The notes: generated by a model not told the origin, from the sequence alone. A stretch of DNA of 64,000 nucleotides from Hyphomicrobiales bacterium (GCA_900473205.1 UCLB01000012.1:62001-126000), one strand, 5' to 3'. Counted from the first letter of the stretch, positions 35,203-45,374 are shown. Made by a program: numbers and translations.

Positions 35203-36457
35203 GGCCTCTGAATATGCCGGAATCGATGGCGCATCCAGCAAAAAGCCGGTTGGACACTGGCTTTCCATCGTCGGCATTGGCGAACATGGCCTCGCCGGTC
35301 TGGGCGAGGACGCGCGCCGCGCTGTCGAAAGCGCCGAATTCGTCTTCGGCGGCAAGCGGCATCTGGCACTGGCAGCGGCTGCCATCAAAGGTGAAGCGCG
35401 GCCATGGCCGGTGCCGTTCGATGTTGATATGGCCGATGTGATAGCGCGGCGTGGACGCAAAGTCTGTGTGCTGGCCTCAGGTGATCCCTTCTTTTACGGT
35501 GTCGGCGTGACACTGCTTCGGCATGTGGCTTTGGGCGAAACCATCTCCTACCCTTCCCCATCGGCCTTCTCGCTGGCGGCATCGCGGCTGGGCTGGGCCT
35601 TGCAGGATGTGGAGTGCGTGTCCTTGCATGGCCGCTCCATCGACCTCATCCGTCCGCATCTGCATCCGGGTGCAAAACTCATCGTCCTGACATCGGATGA
35701 AAAAGCCCCCGCCCTTTTGGCGGCACTTTTGTTTGAGAATGGATTCGGGCGTTCGGAATTTCTTCTGCTGGAGGCCTTAGGCGGTCCGCGGGAGAAGATA
35801 AGGCATGGCAAGGCCGCTGAGTTTTCTCATGACGACATCGATCCACTGAATGTTGTGGCGATTGATGTCGTTGCGGATGAAAAGGCGCGCATTCTCCCCT
35901 ACACGCAAGGTCTGGACGATGCCCTGTTCGAGCATGATGGCCAGATGACCAAGCGCGAAATACGTGCTGTCACACTCTCCTCACTGGCCCCTCGTCACGG
36001 CGAATTGCTGTGGGATATCGGTGCGGGGTCTGGCTCCATCGGTATCGAATGGATGCTGGCGCATCCCTCCTTGCGCGCTATCGGCATCGAGCAGAATGCG
36101 GAGCGGGCAGAACGCGCCATGCGCAATGCCGAAACCTTCGGTGTGCCGGGACTGAATGTGGTGATTGGGGTCGCACCGGGTGCTTTTGAGGGCTTGGCCA
36201 CGCCTGATGCGATCTTCATCGGCGGCGGCGGCAGTGAAGCGGGAGTACTGGATGGCGCTATCGAAGCGTTGAAGCCCGGCGGGCGGCTGGTAGCCAATGC
36301 GGTGACGCTGGAGATGGAGACGATGCTGTTGACCGCACAGACGCGGTTGGGCGGTTCTTTGATCCGGCTCGAGGTCGCGCGCGCCTCGCCGGTCGGCTCC
36401 ATGCAGGGCTGGCGTCCGGCCATGCCGGTCACGCAATGGGCATGGGTCAAGCCGTGA
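35201..36457 (+). CDS. cobL: CobL, precorrin-6B C5,C15-methyltransferase (decarboxylating)
   Basis: A fusion of CbiE-like and CbiT-like domains, 418 residues. The N-terminal tetrapyrrole methylase contains LSIVGIGEHGLAGLGEDA near 20 and LASGDPFFYGVG near 89. The C-terminal class I methyltransferase has WDIGAGSGSIGIEWML near 269. It methylates C5 and C15 and removes the acetate side-chain carboxyl. GGAG six bases before the ATG at 35201 supports this start. Overlaps cobE. Confidence 0.96.
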   Translation: MASEYAGIDGASSKKPVGHWLSIVGIGEHGLAGLGEDARRAVESAEFVFGGKRHLALAAAAIKGEARPWPVPFDVDMADVIARRGRKVCVLASGDPFFYGVGVTLLRHVALGETISYPSPSAFSLAASRLGWALQDVECVSLHGRSIDLIRPHLHPGAKLIVLTSDEKAPALLAALLFENGFGRSEFLLLEALGGPREKIRHGKAAEFSHDDIDPLNVVAIDVVADEKARILPYTQGLDDALFEHDGQMTKREIRAVTLSSLAPRHGELLWDIGAGSGSIGIEWMLAHPSLRAIGIEQNAERAERAMRNAETFGVPGLNVVIGVAPGAFEGLATPDAIFIGGGGSEAGVLDGAIEALKPGGRLVANAVTLEMETMLLTAQTRLGGSLIRLEVARASPVGSMQGWRPAMPVTQWAWVKP

Positions 36458-36831
36458 TTGTCGCCGGGATCGGATGCCGCAAGGGAACCAGTGCAGAGAC
36501 GATCATCGCTGCACTCGAGGCGGGATCGAAAGAACACGGCGTGGCGATCGATTTCATCGCAACGGCGCCCATCAAGGCGGATGAGCCGGGTTTGCTGGAG
36601 GCGGCCACGCGGCTTAACATGGCTTTCGTCGTGGTGGCACAGCCAGACTTCGAACTGGCTAGCGCTCGCATCATTACGCAATCGGCTGTGAGCCTGAAGC
36701 ATTCCGGTTCGCCAAGCCTCAGCGAGGCTGCGGCGCTTGCAGCTCTGGGACCGAAATCAAGGCTGATCGCCCCGCGAATGGTGATCGGCGATATGACGGT
36801 GGCGCTTGCCACTTTAGGAGACGACGAATGA
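36436..36831 (+). CDS. cobE: CobE, cobalamin biosynthesis protein (CbiG C-terminal-like)
   Basis: A small 131-residue protein with [15 protein letters not shown] near 9 and the C-terminal [22 protein letters not shown] segment ([19 protein letters not shown], about 82-100) typical of CobE/CbiG_C domains. CobE is linked to the ring-contraction stage, but its exact role is debated. A GTG at 36454 overlapping the cobL stop by four bases is an equally likely start. Overlaps cobM by ATGA. Confidence 0.88.
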   Translation: MGMGQAVIVAGIGCRKGTSAETIIAALEAGSKEHGVAIDFIATAPIKADEPGLLEAATRLNMAFVVVAQPDFELASARIITQSAVSLKHSGSPSLSEAAALAALGPKSRLIAPRMVIGDMTVALATLGDDE

Positions 36832-37601
36832 CGGTTCATTTTATCGGCGCCGGTCCGGGTGCGGCAGACCTCATCACCGTACGCGGGCGCGATCTCATCG
36901 CTGCCTGTCCGGTCTGCCTTTATGCGGGCTCGCTGGTGCCGAAGGCGCTGCTGGACTATTGCCCTCCCGGTACCCGCATCGTCGATACGGCAGCCCTTTC
37001 GCTCGATGATATCGAGGCTGAATATGCTGCCGCCGCCCGTGAGGGCAAGGATGTGGCGCGGCTGCATTCCGGCGATCTCTCCGTCTGGAGCGCCATGGGC
37101 GAGCAAATCCGCCGTCTGGAACGTCTGGGGCTGCATTATACCGTTACCCCCGGCGTTCCCTCCTTTGCCGCTGCCGCCGCCACATTGAAACGTGAATTGA
37201 CGGTGCCGGAAGTGGCGCAGAGCCTCGTGCTGACCCGCGTGTCGGGCCGTGCCTCCAAAATGCCGGAGACGGAAACGCTGAAGGCATTCGGCGCGACGGG
37301 TGCAACGCTTGCCATCCACCTTGCCATCCATGCCATTGCGAAGGTGGTTGAGGATTTGACGCCGCTTTATGGTTCGGACTGCCCAGTGGCCATCGTCGTG
37401 CGAGCCTCATGGCCGGAGGAGCGGATCATCAGAGGCACGCTGGGCGATATCGAAGCCAAGCTCGCGGAAGAGCCGGTGGAGCGCACGGCTCTGATTTTCG
37501 TCGGCAAGGGCTTGGCGTCGGAAGATTTCCGTGAAAGCGCGCTATACAGCACGGATTATGTGCGGCGGTTTCGTTCGCCGGATGGAAAAGCCGAGACGTG
37601 A
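36828..37601 (+). CDS. cobM: CobM, precorrin-4 C11-methyltransferase
   Basis: A 257-residue tetrapyrrole methylase with [20 protein letters not shown] at 5-24, [15 protein letters not shown] near 81 and [15 protein letters not shown] near 106. It methylates C11 of precorrin-4. Its 3' end overlaps the convergent cbiD gene by 46 bases. Confidence 0.96.
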   Translation: MTVHFIGAGPGAADLITVRGRDLIAACPVCLYAGSLVPKALLDYCPPGTRIVDTAALSLDDIEAEYAAAAREGKDVARLHSGDLSVWSAMGEQIRRLERLGLHYTVTPGVPSFAAAAATLKRELTVPEVAQSLVLTRVSGRASKMPETETLKAFGATGATLAIHLAIHAIAKVVEDLTPLYGSDCPVAIVVRASWPEERIIRGTLGDIEAKLAEEPVERTALIFVGKGLASEDFRESALYSTDYVRRFRSPDGKAET

Positions 37602-38686
37602 TGGGATGGCGCAAAGCCATAGCGCCCCTTTAACGTTCCATCGCGGTCAAAGACCAGAATTTCCAGCGCAGTCTCGGGCGTGTTGAGCGCATCCGCAGCC
37701 GTTTTCCAGGCCTTCTCGGCCACGACGCTGCCCAAGTCTATGCCTGCGCTGCCCGCCATGGTGAAGGCATGTGACACGGTATTGGCGTGCCGGATGGCGT
37801 CGGCTAAAGCCTCGTCTCCGCCCGCTTCCGTCGCGAGTTTCGCCAGCGCATCCAGATCCGCCAAGCCACGCTTGGAGTGCACGTCGAGCATGCCTTGGGC
37901 GAGCTTGGTCATTTTGGCGACACCACCGGCGATGGTGAGTTTCTCGACCGGGTGGGTGCGCAGATATTTCAGCATACCGCCAATAAAATCGCCCATGTCG
38001 ATCAGTGCCGTTTCCGGCAGGCCATGCAGGGCCTTTCCGGCTTTTTCCGAGGCGTTGCCGGTGGCACCGAGAATATGGGTCAACCCCTCGGCGCGTGCCA
38101 CATCGATGCCCCGCCAGATGGAGTGAATCCAGGCCGAGCAGGAAAAGGGAATAACGATGCCTGTCGTACCGAGAATGGAGATGCCGCCGATGATGCCGAG
38201 CCTGCCATTCAGCGTTTTCTCCGCGATCTTCTCGCCATTTTCGACTGAAATTTCCACTTCGAAATCGGCATTTTCACCCGCGACCTCATGAATGGCCTTT
38301 TCGATCATCTTGCGGGGTACGGGGTTGATGGCAGGCTCCCCCACGGCCAATGGCAGGCCGGGACGGGTGACGGTGCCGACGCCTGTGCCTGCCTTGAATG
38401 TGATGCCGCTGCCGGGTTTTCCGGGCCGAACCGTGCTTTCCACCAGCGCGCCGTGGGTCACGTCAGGGTCGTCGCCCGCATCCTTGATGACGCCAGCCTT
38501 GGCAAAACCATCGCCCCGATGGCTGGTGGCCAGCGAAAAGCCGACGCGCTTGCCGCTTGGAAGTTCGATCTCGACAGGGTATGGAAACTCACCGGTCAGC
38601 AACGCGGTGCAGGCAGCCTTCGTTGCCGCCGTCGCGCAAGCACCGGTCGTCCAGCCGCGACGCAGATTTTTTCCATCCGTTTCCAT
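37556..38686 (-). CDS. cbiD: CbiD, precorrin-5 C1-methyltransferase of the anaerobic-pathway type
   Basis: A 376-residue protein starting [18 protein letters not shown], the CbiD signature, with [14 protein letters not shown] near 115, [16 protein letters not shown] near 160 and [20 protein letters not shown] near 255. CbiD performs C1 methylation in the anaerobic route, where the aerobic route normally uses CobF. No cobF is seen here, so CbiD presumably replaces it. It is reversed relative to cobM and divergent from cobB with a 92-base gap. Confidence 0.95.
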   Translation of the reverse strand: METDGKNLRRGWTTGACATAATKAACTALLTGEFPYPVEIELPSGKRVGFSLATSHRGDGFAKAGVIKDAGDDPDVTHGALVESTVRPGKPGSGITFKAGTGVGTVTRPGLPLAVGEPAINPVPRKMIEKAIHEVAGENADFEVEISVENGEKIAEKTLNGRLGIIGGISILGTTGIVIPFSCSAWIHSIWRGIDVARAEGLTHILGATGNASEKAGKALHGLPETALIDMGDFIGGMLKYLRTHPVEKLTIAGGVAKMTKLAQGMLDVHSKRGLADLDALAKLATEAGGDEALADAIRHANTVSHAFTMAGSAGIDLGSVVAEKAWKTAADALNTPETALEILVFDRDGTLKGRYGFAPSHHVSAFPSGERNRRT

Positions 38687-38778
38687 CGTGTTTCTATAGC
38701 GGTTACGGGTTTGGCCGTCATCGGGAAACAGCAGGCAGTGTGAATGTCGAGACCACTTATATTGAAGCAGGGCAGGCC

Positions 38779-40092
38779 ATGACGGCGCGAGCGATCATCA
38801 TAGGCGCACCGCGCTCCGGTTCCGGCAAGACCAGCGTCACCATCGGGCTTCTGCGCGCCTTTGCGCGGCGCGGCGTGAAAGTTCGCGGTATCAAGACCGG
38901 GCCTGATTATATAGATCCGGGTTTCCACGCTTTTGCCGCGGGCACGCCGGGGCTCAATCTCGATAGCTGGGCCATGCAGCCGGATTTGCTGCGACATCTG
39001 TTTGCGCAGCAGGCCGAAGACGCGGAACTGCTGCTGATCGAAAGTGCCATGGGTCTTTTCGATGGGATCGTTGTGCCGGATAACAGAACCGGTTCTGCGG
39101 CCGATCTGGCGCGGCTGTTCGGTATTCCTGTGCTGCTGGTGTTGGATGTCTCCGGCCAATCGCAAACCGCCGCTGCCGTCGCCCACGGCTTTGCCCATTA
39201 CGATCCGGCGGTCAAAATGTCAGCTGTGGTGCTGAACCGTGCGGGCAGCGATAGGCATCGCACGCTGTGTTCGGACGCCATCGAAAAAGTCGGTCTGCCA
39301 GTAGCAGGCTGCGTCATGCGCGATCCCTCGCTGGTGCTGCCGGAGCGGCATCTGGGGCTCGTGCAGGCTAGCGAACATCCCGAAATCGATGCCCATATCG
39401 AACGCCTTGCGGATACGATGGAAAGTTCCATCGATCTTGACGCTCTCCTGGAACTCGCAAGTCCAGTCGACCTGTCGCAGGGCTCTGTGGAGGCGGCGAT
39501 TGCCCCGCCCGGTCAACGCATTGCCCTGGCGCAGGATGCGGCCTTTACCTTTCTCTATCCTCACCTCCAGCGCCATTGGCGTGAGGCGGGGGCCGAGATC
39601 GTCCCCTTTTCGCCATTGGCGGATGAAGCGCCGGATGCGTCCTGCGACATTTGCTGGCTCCCGGGCGGATATCCAGAGCTTTACGCAGGGCAGCTTGCGG
39701 CGGCGGATCGTTTCAAGTCGGGTCTTGCCCACTTTTCGCAGACCAAACCGGTCCATGGCGAGTGCGGCGGCTACATGGTGCTGGGTGAAGCTTTGGAAGA
39801 TGCGGATGGCGTCACGCATGCGATGACCGGCCTTCTGTCGCACGCCACCAGCTTTGCTAAGCGCAAGATGAACTTGGGCTATCGGCAGGCAACCATTGCC
39901 AATGATAGTCCGCTGGGACGGCGTGGGGATGTGTTGCGCGGCCATGAGTTTCATTATGCTCGGGTGATCGATCAAGGTCATGACGAGCCCTTCGCGCAGA
40001 TTGCGGATGGGCAGGGAAAGCCGATTGGTGCATCCGGTGGCAGGCGCGGGCATGTTACGGGCACGTTTTTTCACGCCATCGCCAAAGGTTGA
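38779..40092 (+). CDS. cobB: CobB, hydrogenobyrinic acid a,c-diamide synthase
   Basis: CobB amidates the a and c side chains. The 437-residue protein has the P-loop region GAPRSGSGKTSVTIGLL near 8, KTGPDYIDPGFH near 38, SAMGLFDG near 86 and a C-terminal glutamine amidotransferase domain with catalytic Cys in HGECGGYMVLG near 330. The ATG at 38779 is used because homology starts there; the open frame extends further left into cbiD antisense. It ends the cob cluster. Confidence 0.95.
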   Translation: MTARAIIIGAPRSGSGKTSVTIGLLRAFARRGVKVRGIKTGPDYIDPGFHAFAAGTPGLNLDSWAMQPDLLRHLFAQQAEDAELLLIESAMGLFDGIVVPDNRTGSAADLARLFGIPVLLVLDVSGQSQTAAAVAHGFAHYDPAVKMSAVVLNRAGSDRHRTLCSDAIEKVGLPVAGCVMRDPSLVLPERHLGLVQASEHPEIDAHIERLADTMESSIDLDALLELASPVDLSQGSVEAAIAPPGQRIALAQDAAFTFLYPHLQRHWREAGAEIVPFSPLADEAPDASCDICWLPGGYPELYAGQLAAADRFKSGLAHFSQTKPVHGECGGYMVLGEALEDADGVTHAMTGLLSHATSFAKRKMNLGYRQATIANDSPLGRRGDVLRGHEFHYARVIDQGHDEPFAQIADGQGKPIGASGGRRGHVTGTFFHAIAKG

Positions 40093-40196
40093 ATTTTTCT
40101 CATCCATGATGCGGTGGAGGAAATCTCGGGTGATGCCTATATTGCTTTCGAGTGCTGAACGCTGGCGCTTGATCCGTTGAATAAGGACAGATTTTC

Positions 40197-41093
40197 ATGA
40201 CCGAGAAATCCCCCGAGAATAATTTTCCCGCCGGTTACGAACCAGCCGACGTCTGGGAATGGGAAAAGGGCAATGGTGGTCAGTTCGCCAACATCAATCG
40301 CCCGATTGCAGGCGCGACCCATGACAAGGAACTGCCGGTCGGCAAGCATCCGTTGCAGCTTTATTCGCTGGCAACGCCAAACGGCCAGAAGGTCGGCATC
40401 ATGCTGGAAGAGCTTTTGGCGGCAGGCCACACAGGTGCCGAATATGACGCGTGGCTGATCAAGATCGGCGATGGCGACCAGTTTGGCTCGGATTTCGTCA
40501 AGGCCAATCCGAATTCGAAAATTCCGGCATTGGTGGACCATTCCACCCAGGAACCGACCCGCGTTTTCGAAAGCGGCTCTATCCTGTTTTATCTGGCGGA
40601 AAAGTTTGGCGCGTTTCTTCCCAGCGAGCACAAGGCACGCACGGAAGCCATGAACTGGCTGTTCTGGCAAATGGCGTCAGCGCCTTATCTCGGTGGTGGT
40701 TTCGGTCATTTTTATGCCTATGCGCCCATTCACATCAAATATGCGGTCGACCGTTTTGCCATGGAGGCCAAGCGTCAGCTTGACGTGCTGGACCGTCATC
40801 TGGCAGAGAACCAGTATCTGGCCGGTTCGGAATATTCGATTGCGGATATTGCCGTCTGGCCATGGTATGGCAATCTGGCGCGAGGCCAGTCCTATGCGAA
40901 GGCCGATGTCTTTCTGGATGTGAAGGGCTATAAGTACCTTCAGCGCTGGGCAAACGAGATTGCAGAGCGCCCCGCGGTCAAACGCGGTCGCATGGTCAAC
41001 AAGGTCAATGGCGACCCGTCGGAACAGTTACACGAACGCCACGATGCGTCCGACTTCGATACGAAGACACAGGACAAAATCGGCAAAGCATAA
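40197..41093 (+). CDS. yghU: YghU-type glutathione transferase / disulfide reductase
   Basis: The 298-residue protein has the N-terminal extension of YghU-like Nu-class enzymes (PADVWEWEKGNGGQFANINRP, residues 18-38), a thioredoxin fold with LATPNGQKVGIMLEEL near 58 and NPNSKIPALVDH near 104, and a helical C-terminal domain. YghU binds two glutathiones and reduces disulfides and peroxides. It sits 105 bases after cobB and 10 bases before a small unknown gene, with which it may share a transcript. Confidence 0.92.
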   Translation: MTEKSPENNFPAGYEPADVWEWEKGNGGQFANINRPIAGATHDKELPVGKHPLQLYSLATPNGQKVGIMLEELLAAGHTGAEYDAWLIKIGDGDQFGSDFVKANPNSKIPALVDHSTQEPTRVFESGSILFYLAEKFGAFLPSEHKARTEAMNWLFWQMASAPYLGGGFGHFYAYAPIHIKYAVDRFAMEAKRQLDVLDRHLAENQYLAGSEYSIADIAVWPWYGNLARGQSYAKADVFLDVKGYKYLQRWANEIAERPAVKRGRMVNKVNGDPSEQLHERHDASDFDTKTQDKIGKA

Positions 41094-41103
41094 GGAATAG
41101 ACG

Positions 41104-41481
41104 ATGGCAAAGCTGCCTGAAATGACGAAACACCGCGGCTTTCCATCCGGCATGCCGAGCACGGGCATTCAATTCACCATACGCCGCGCCAATCCGCGCG
41201 GCGTCACGCCCGTGAAATTCATTCCGCGCCGCGCGCGCGACAATTCGGCGACGCACAAGATCGATGCCGCCTTCATGCACGCGCTCTGGCACCAGTTCGG
41301 AGCCGAGCCTTTCGAGCGCGGCAATCTCGACGCTGCGCGTCTCAGCCTTTTGTTCGGTCGCGAAGTCTTGCCGGCGGACAAGGACTTCGATCCGCTGTCC
41401 TACCAGTCCATGCTCGTCATCGACGAACGTCTGGCACGGCAGAATTTCCCGGAATCCTTCGAAAACTACTTTGAAATCTGA
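41104..41481 (+). CDS. Conserved hypothetical protein
   Basis: A 125-residue soluble, basic protein with no signal peptide or membrane segment and no motif I recognise. It is rich in Arg and Pro at the N-terminus (FTIRRANPRGVTPVKFIPRRA) and acidic/aromatic at the C-terminus (NFPESFENYFEI). It follows yghU by 10 bases, suggesting co-expression. Codon use resembles its neighbours, so it is likely a real gene. Function unknown. Confidence 0.75.
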   Translation: MAKLPEMTKHRGFPSGMPSTGIQFTIRRANPRGVTPVKFIPRRARDNSATHKIDAAFMHALWHQFGAEPFERGNLDAARLSLLFGREVLPADKDFDPLSYQSMLVIDERLARQNFPESFENYFEI

Positions 41482-41576
41482 TCTGCGGCAAAGTGGAGCG
41501 GGCGCAGAAAGTTTCTGTGCTTCGCCATTTTGAAATGTTATAGAGCACGCCAGTTTCATCTATTCCGGCGTCTGCC

Positions 41577-42815
41577 ATGCCCAGGCATTTTCTCTGCGTT
41601 ATCGCTGCATGTGCGCTTTCCTTCCTGCCCGCCGGGATAGGCACGGGTAAGGCTGCCCATGGCGGCGAGGATTATGCGACGCTGGAAAAGCTCGGCGCCG
41701 CTCTGTTTGTCGATCCCAATCTTTCCATGAACCGCACCATGTCCTGTTCCACCTGCCATATGCAGGGGGCAGGCTTTACCGATGCGCGTGACAGCGGCGC
41801 TGTGGGGCACGATGTCTCGCTGGGCGACGATGGCACGTCGCTTGGAGACCGCAACGCGCCGAGCGCCGCCTATGCCAGCTTTTCTCCACCCTTCGGCAAA
41901 AACGCTGGGGGTGAGTATGTCGGCGGGCAGTTCTGGGATGGCCGTGCGTCTCTGCTGGAAGATCAGGCCGCCGGGCCGCCCCTCAGCCCCATCGAGATGG
42001 GAATGCCCGACAAGGCGACCGTTGTGAAGCGCCTGAAGGAAAACCCTGATTATGCGGCCGCCTTCGGCACGCAGTTCGGCGGCGACGTCTTTAAAAGCGA
42101 TGACGCTGCCTTTGCCGCCATGACCAAGGCGCTCGCCGCCTTCGAGCGTTCGGATGAGTTTTCCAGCTTCGATTCGAAATATGATCGCTTCCTGCGCGGT
42201 GAGGAAAAGCTGACCGATCAGGAAGAGCTTGGCCGCGTTCTCATGTCATCGACGCAGTTCACCAACTGCAACACCTGCCATGAACTCAAAGGTCCAAATG
42301 GCTTGTCCAACGGACTTTTCACCAACCACAAATATTTCAATATCGGCGTTCCCGCCAATAAGACTGTACGGGCGGCGAATGGGTCGAAGGCTGATGCGGT
42401 CGATCTTGGCTTGGCACAGAACCCCGCCGTTGCCGGCGATCCGGCCCAGCGCGGCAAGTTCAAGGTGCCGACCTTGCGCAATGTCGCCGTTACCGGTCCT
42501 TATATGCACAACGGTGTTTTCAAGGATTTGCGCACCGTCGTTCTGTTCTATGTGAAGTACAAGAGCAAGAAGCCAAGCCGTCAGATCAACCCGGAAACGG
42601 GGCAGGCCTGGGATGCGCCGGAGGTGCCGGACAATATTGCGATGACAGAGCTGACCTCAGCCCCCGCGCTCGATGACAAGCGGGTGGATGCCATCGTCGC
42701 CTTTTTGAAAACGCTGACGGACAAAAGATACGAGCATCTTTTGACCAAAGACGGTGCCGGGCAAGAGGCGGTGCCGCCTGCCCAGTCGGTGTCCCTTACG
42801 CCGAAAGCGCCTTGA
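41577..42815 (+). CDS. Periplasmic di-heme cytochrome c peroxidase / MauG family protein
   Basis: The 412-residue protein has a signal peptide (cleavage near GKAAHG, about residue 25) and two c-type heme motifs, CSTCH near 57 and CNTCH near 231, the arrangement of bacterial CcpA/MauG. Other family features are [11 protein letters not shown] near 92, GGQFWDGRA near 120 and [19 protein letters not shown] near 300. It may reduce periplasmic hydrogen peroxide or oxidise a protein partner; no amine-dehydrogenase genes are nearby. Its last 20 bases overlap leuB. Confidence 0.92.
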   Translation: MPRHFLCVIAACALSFLPAGIGTGKAAHGGEDYATLEKLGAALFVDPNLSMNRTMSCSTCHMQGAGFTDARDSGAVGHDVSLGDDGTSLGDRNAPSAAYASFSPPFGKNAGGEYVGGQFWDGRASLLEDQAAGPPLSPIEMGMPDKATVVKRLKENPDYAAAFGTQFGGDVFKSDDAAFAAMTKALAAFERSDEFSSFDSKYDRFLRGEEKLTDQEELGRVLMSSTQFTNCNTCHELKGPNGLSNGLFTNHKYFNIGVPANKTVRAANGSKADAVDLGLAQNPAVAGDPAQRGKFKVPTLRNVAVTGPYMHNGVFKDLRTVVLFYVKYKSKKPSRQINPETGQAWDAPEVPDNIAMTELTSAPALDDKRVDAIVAFLKTLTDKRYEHLLTKDGAGQEAVPPAQSVSLTPKAP

Positions 42816-43908
42816 ACTCTTCCAGAATTGCATCGCCCATTTCAGACGTGCTGACCTGACGGCTGCCGTCCGCCATGATGTCGCTCGTGCGAATGCCCTT
42901 GTCGAGAACGTTGGCGATGGCCGTTTCCAGCGTCGTCGCTTCGTCCACCATGTTGAACGAATAGCGCAGGCACATGGCAAAGGACGCGATCATCGCAATC
43001 GGGTTGGCAATGCCCTTGCCGGCAATGTCAGGGGCCGAGCCGTGTACGGGCTCATACATGGCCTTGCGCTTGCCGGTCTTGGCATCCGGTGCGCCAAGCG
43101 AAGCGGAAGGCAGCATGCCGAGAGAACCCGTCAGCATGGCGGCCACGTCGGACAGCATGTCGCCGAACAGGTTGTCGGTCACGATGACGTCGAACTGCTT
43201 GGGCTTGCGCACAAGCTGCATGCCACCGGCATCGGCCAGCATATGCTCCAGCTGTACATCCTTGTATTTCGCCGCATGGGTTTCAGTGACAACCTGGTTC
43301 CACAAGACGCCCGACTTCATGACGTTTCGCTTTTCCATGGAGCAAACGCGGTTGCCACGGGTGCGGGCCAGTTCGAAAGCAACGCTCGCAATGCGCTCGA
43401 TTTCGAATGTGTCGTAGATCTGGGTATCGATACCGCGCTTTTGGCCGTTGCCGAGATCGATAATCTGCTTCGGCTCGCCGAAATAAACGCCGCCGGTCAG
43501 TTCGCGAACGATGAGAATATCGAGGCCTTCCACCAGTTCCTGCTTCAGCGAGGATGCGGCAGCCAGCGCCGGATAGCAGATGGCCGGGCGAAGATTGGCG
43601 AAAAGCTCCAGATCCTTGCGCAGGCGCAAAAGACCGGCCTCCGGGCGCATTTCGTACGGTACGGCATCCCACTTGGGACCACCGACCGCGCCGAACAGAA
43701 TAGCGTCTGCTGCCAGCGCCTTTTCCATGTCCGCATCGGAAATCGCCACGCCGTGGGCGTCATAGGCGCAACCGCCAACGAGACCTTCTTCGGTGGTAAA
43801 GCCAGCAGCCTTTTCGCTGTTGAGATAATCGATCAGCTTGCGGACTTCCGCCATGGCCTCAGGGCCGATGCCGTCACCGGGCAGCAGGAAAAGCGTGCGC
43901 ACTGTCAT
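42796..43908 (-). CDS. leuB: LeuB, 3-isopropylmalate dehydrogenase
   Basis: LeuB oxidises and decarboxylates 3-isopropylmalate in leucine synthesis. The 370-residue protein starts [17 protein letters not shown], includes AVGGPKWD near 73, [10 protein letters not shown] near 100, the dehydrogenase signature [20 protein letters not shown] near 247 and [15 protein letters not shown] near 285. The ATG at 43908 is preceded by AGGAGGG, a near-ideal ribosome-binding site. leuD lies 194 bases upstream on the same strand. Confidence 0.97.
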   Translation of the reverse strand: MTVRTLFLLPGDGIGPEAMAEVRKLIDYLNSEKAAGFTTEEGLVGGCAYDAHGVAISDADMEKALAADAILFGAVGGPKWDAVPYEMRPEAGLLRLRKDLELFANLRPAICYPALAAASSLKQELVEGLDILIVRELTGGVYFGEPKQIIDLGNGQKRGIDTQIYDTFEIERIASVAFELARTRGNRVCSMEKRNVMKSGVLWNQVVTETHAAKYKDVQLEHMLADAGGMQLVRKPKQFDVIVTDNLFGDMLSDVAAMLTGSLGMLPSASLGAPDAKTGKRKAMYEPVHGSAPDIAGKGIANPIAMIASFAMCLRYSFNMVDEATTLETAIANVLDKGIRTSDIMADGSRQVSTSEMGDAILEEFKALSA

Positions 43909-43933
43909 GAAAACCCTCCTTGGCCACACCGCA

Positions 43934-43949
43934 AAACCATCGATGGTTT
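43934..43949. repeat. Perfect 16-base palindrome upstream of leuB
   Basis: AAACCATCGATGGTTT, 26 bases before the leuB start and within the 194-base leuD-leuB gap. It could be a regulator site or the stem of a small hairpin. The rest of the gap is GC-rich with no gene or recognised attenuator. Confidence 0.5.
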
Positions 43950-44102
43950 CGAAACGGCGGGCGCGTCAAAAATCCTTGGCCCCGCAGCGCAATCGCCGCA
44001 GGGTGCGGGCTTCTTAACCTTGGCAATAGCCTATTTCAAGGAAGGCAAAAGCCGATTTGGTACGGGAAGCACCAAACCGGCCTTGAATGCGTGTGAAAAG
44101 TA

Positions 44103-44708
44103 TCAGGCCCAGGGGCGGGCAGAGGCGTTGGACTTTTCAAAGCCCTCGATGGCGCCTGCATGTTCCAGCGTCAGACCGATATCGTCGAGGCCGTTCAGCA
44201 TGCAGTGACGCTTGAACTCATCGAGTTCGAAGCTGATCGTGCCGCCATCCGGACCGCTGATTTCCAGATTTTCAAGATCGACCGTAACGACGGCGTTGGA
44301 GCCACGCGATGCATCGTCCATCAGCTTTTCCAGATTTTCCGGGCTGACGACAATTGGCAGAATGCCGTTCTTGAAACAGTTGTTGTAGAAGATATCGGCA
44401 AAGCTGGTGGAGATCACGCAGCGAATACCGAAGTCCAGCAATGCCCAAGGCGCATGCTCACGCGATGAACCGCAGCCGAAATTGTCGCCAGCGACAAGGA
44501 TCTGGGCGTTGCGATAAGCGGGCTTGTTCAGCACGAAATCGGGGTTATCTGAACCATCTTCCAGATAACGTGACTCGGCAAAGAGACCCTTGCCAAGGCC
44601 CGTGCGCTTGATGGTCTTGAGGTAATCCTTCGGAATGATCATGTCCGTATCGACATTGACGACAGGCATGGGGGCGGCGACACCCGTCAGCTTGGTGAAC
44701 TTATCCAT
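44103..44708 (-). CDS. leuD: LeuD, 3-isopropylmalate dehydratase small subunit
   Basis: LeuD pairs with LeuC to isomerise isopropylmalate. The 201-residue protein has the swivel-domain features [15 protein letters not shown] near 18, [21 protein letters not shown] near 75 and [13 protein letters not shown] near 107. leuC is not in the window, so the leu genes are dispersed. GGAG lies about ten bases before the ATG at 44708. Confidence 0.97.
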   Translation of the reverse strand: MDKFTKLTGVAAPMPVVNVDTDMIIPKDYLKTIKRTGLGKGLFAESRYLEDGSDNPDFVLNKPAYRNAQILVAGDNFGCGSSREHAPWALLDFGIRCVISTSFADIFYNNCFKNGILPIVVSPENLEKLMDDASRGSNAVVTVDLENLEISGPDGGTISFELDEFKRHCMLNGLDDIGLTLEHAGAIEGFEKSNASARPWA

Positions 44709-44867
44709 CTCTCACTCCGAAATGTTACGAATGCAGCGCCATATCGCGCGCGCTTTCTGTCGCAATAGCGCAAAATAGGGAATATTTGAAGGCCAAACAG
44801 CGTGGACTCGGTACACCCCGTCAAAAGACGTGACGACAGAATGCACGTTTTTCAATGAAAGAGAGAT

Positions 44868-45374
44868 TCAGTGCCAGACGAAGCCGAGCTTGCGCAATTG
44901 CGTACCGGCAAAGTCTTCCATGCCTTCCGCCACGTCTTCGCCGCCGTGAGAGCGGAAGAAGCTGTTGGCGACATCACTGTCTTCGAGGCACCAGACCACC
45001 ACGCCTCTGCAGCCCAGCGACTTCAGCAGGCGGCGTGCTTCGGTAAACAGGACGGAGCCAAGTCCCATGCCCTGATATTCCGGACGAAGATAAATCTCGT
45101 AGATTTCGCCATCATAGGGTAGGCCACGGGCCCGGTTGAGCCCGAGTGTCGTATAACCGGCGACAACGCCCGCCACCTCCACCACCAGCATGGTGGCCGA
45201 TCCGCGTGTTGCCTTGCGCCACCATTTTTCGTCGCGACGATCCAGCATTTGCCGCAGGGGTTTATGGGGAATGAGACCCGCATAGGCCTGCTGCCACGAC
45301 GATCTGTGCGCATCTGAGATAGCGTGCGCATCGTCCGGCTCTGCTCGGCGAATGTCTATGGATAACGTTTTCAT
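44868..45374 (-). CDS. GNAT-family N-acetyltransferase
   Basis: A 168-residue acetyltransferase with the GNAT pattern: substrate region RRAEPDDAHAISDAHRSSW, then IYEIYLRPEYQGMGLGSVLF near 96 that includes the acetyl-CoA pyrophosphate-binding Q/RxxGxG/A loop, and WCLEDSDVANSFFRSHGG near 130. The substrate is unknown. It stands alone between leuD and typA. Confidence 0.87.
   Translation of the reverse strand: MKTLSIDIRRAEPDDAHAISDAHRSSWQQAYAGLIPHKPLRQMLDRRDEKWWRKATRGSATMLVVEVAGVVAGYTTLGLNRARGLPYDGEIYEIYLRPEYQGMGLGSVLFTEARRLLKSLGCRGVVVWCLEDSDVANSFFRSHGGEDVAEGMEDFAGTQLRKLGFVWH

Noticed and set aside
41502-41520. Hairpin after the small unknown gene
   Set aside because: The loop is too small and no T run follows, so it is not a convincing terminator.
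42754-44208. 484-codon forward frame opposite leuB
   Set aside because: It spans leuB and the leuB-leuD gap with no domain; leuB is unambiguous.
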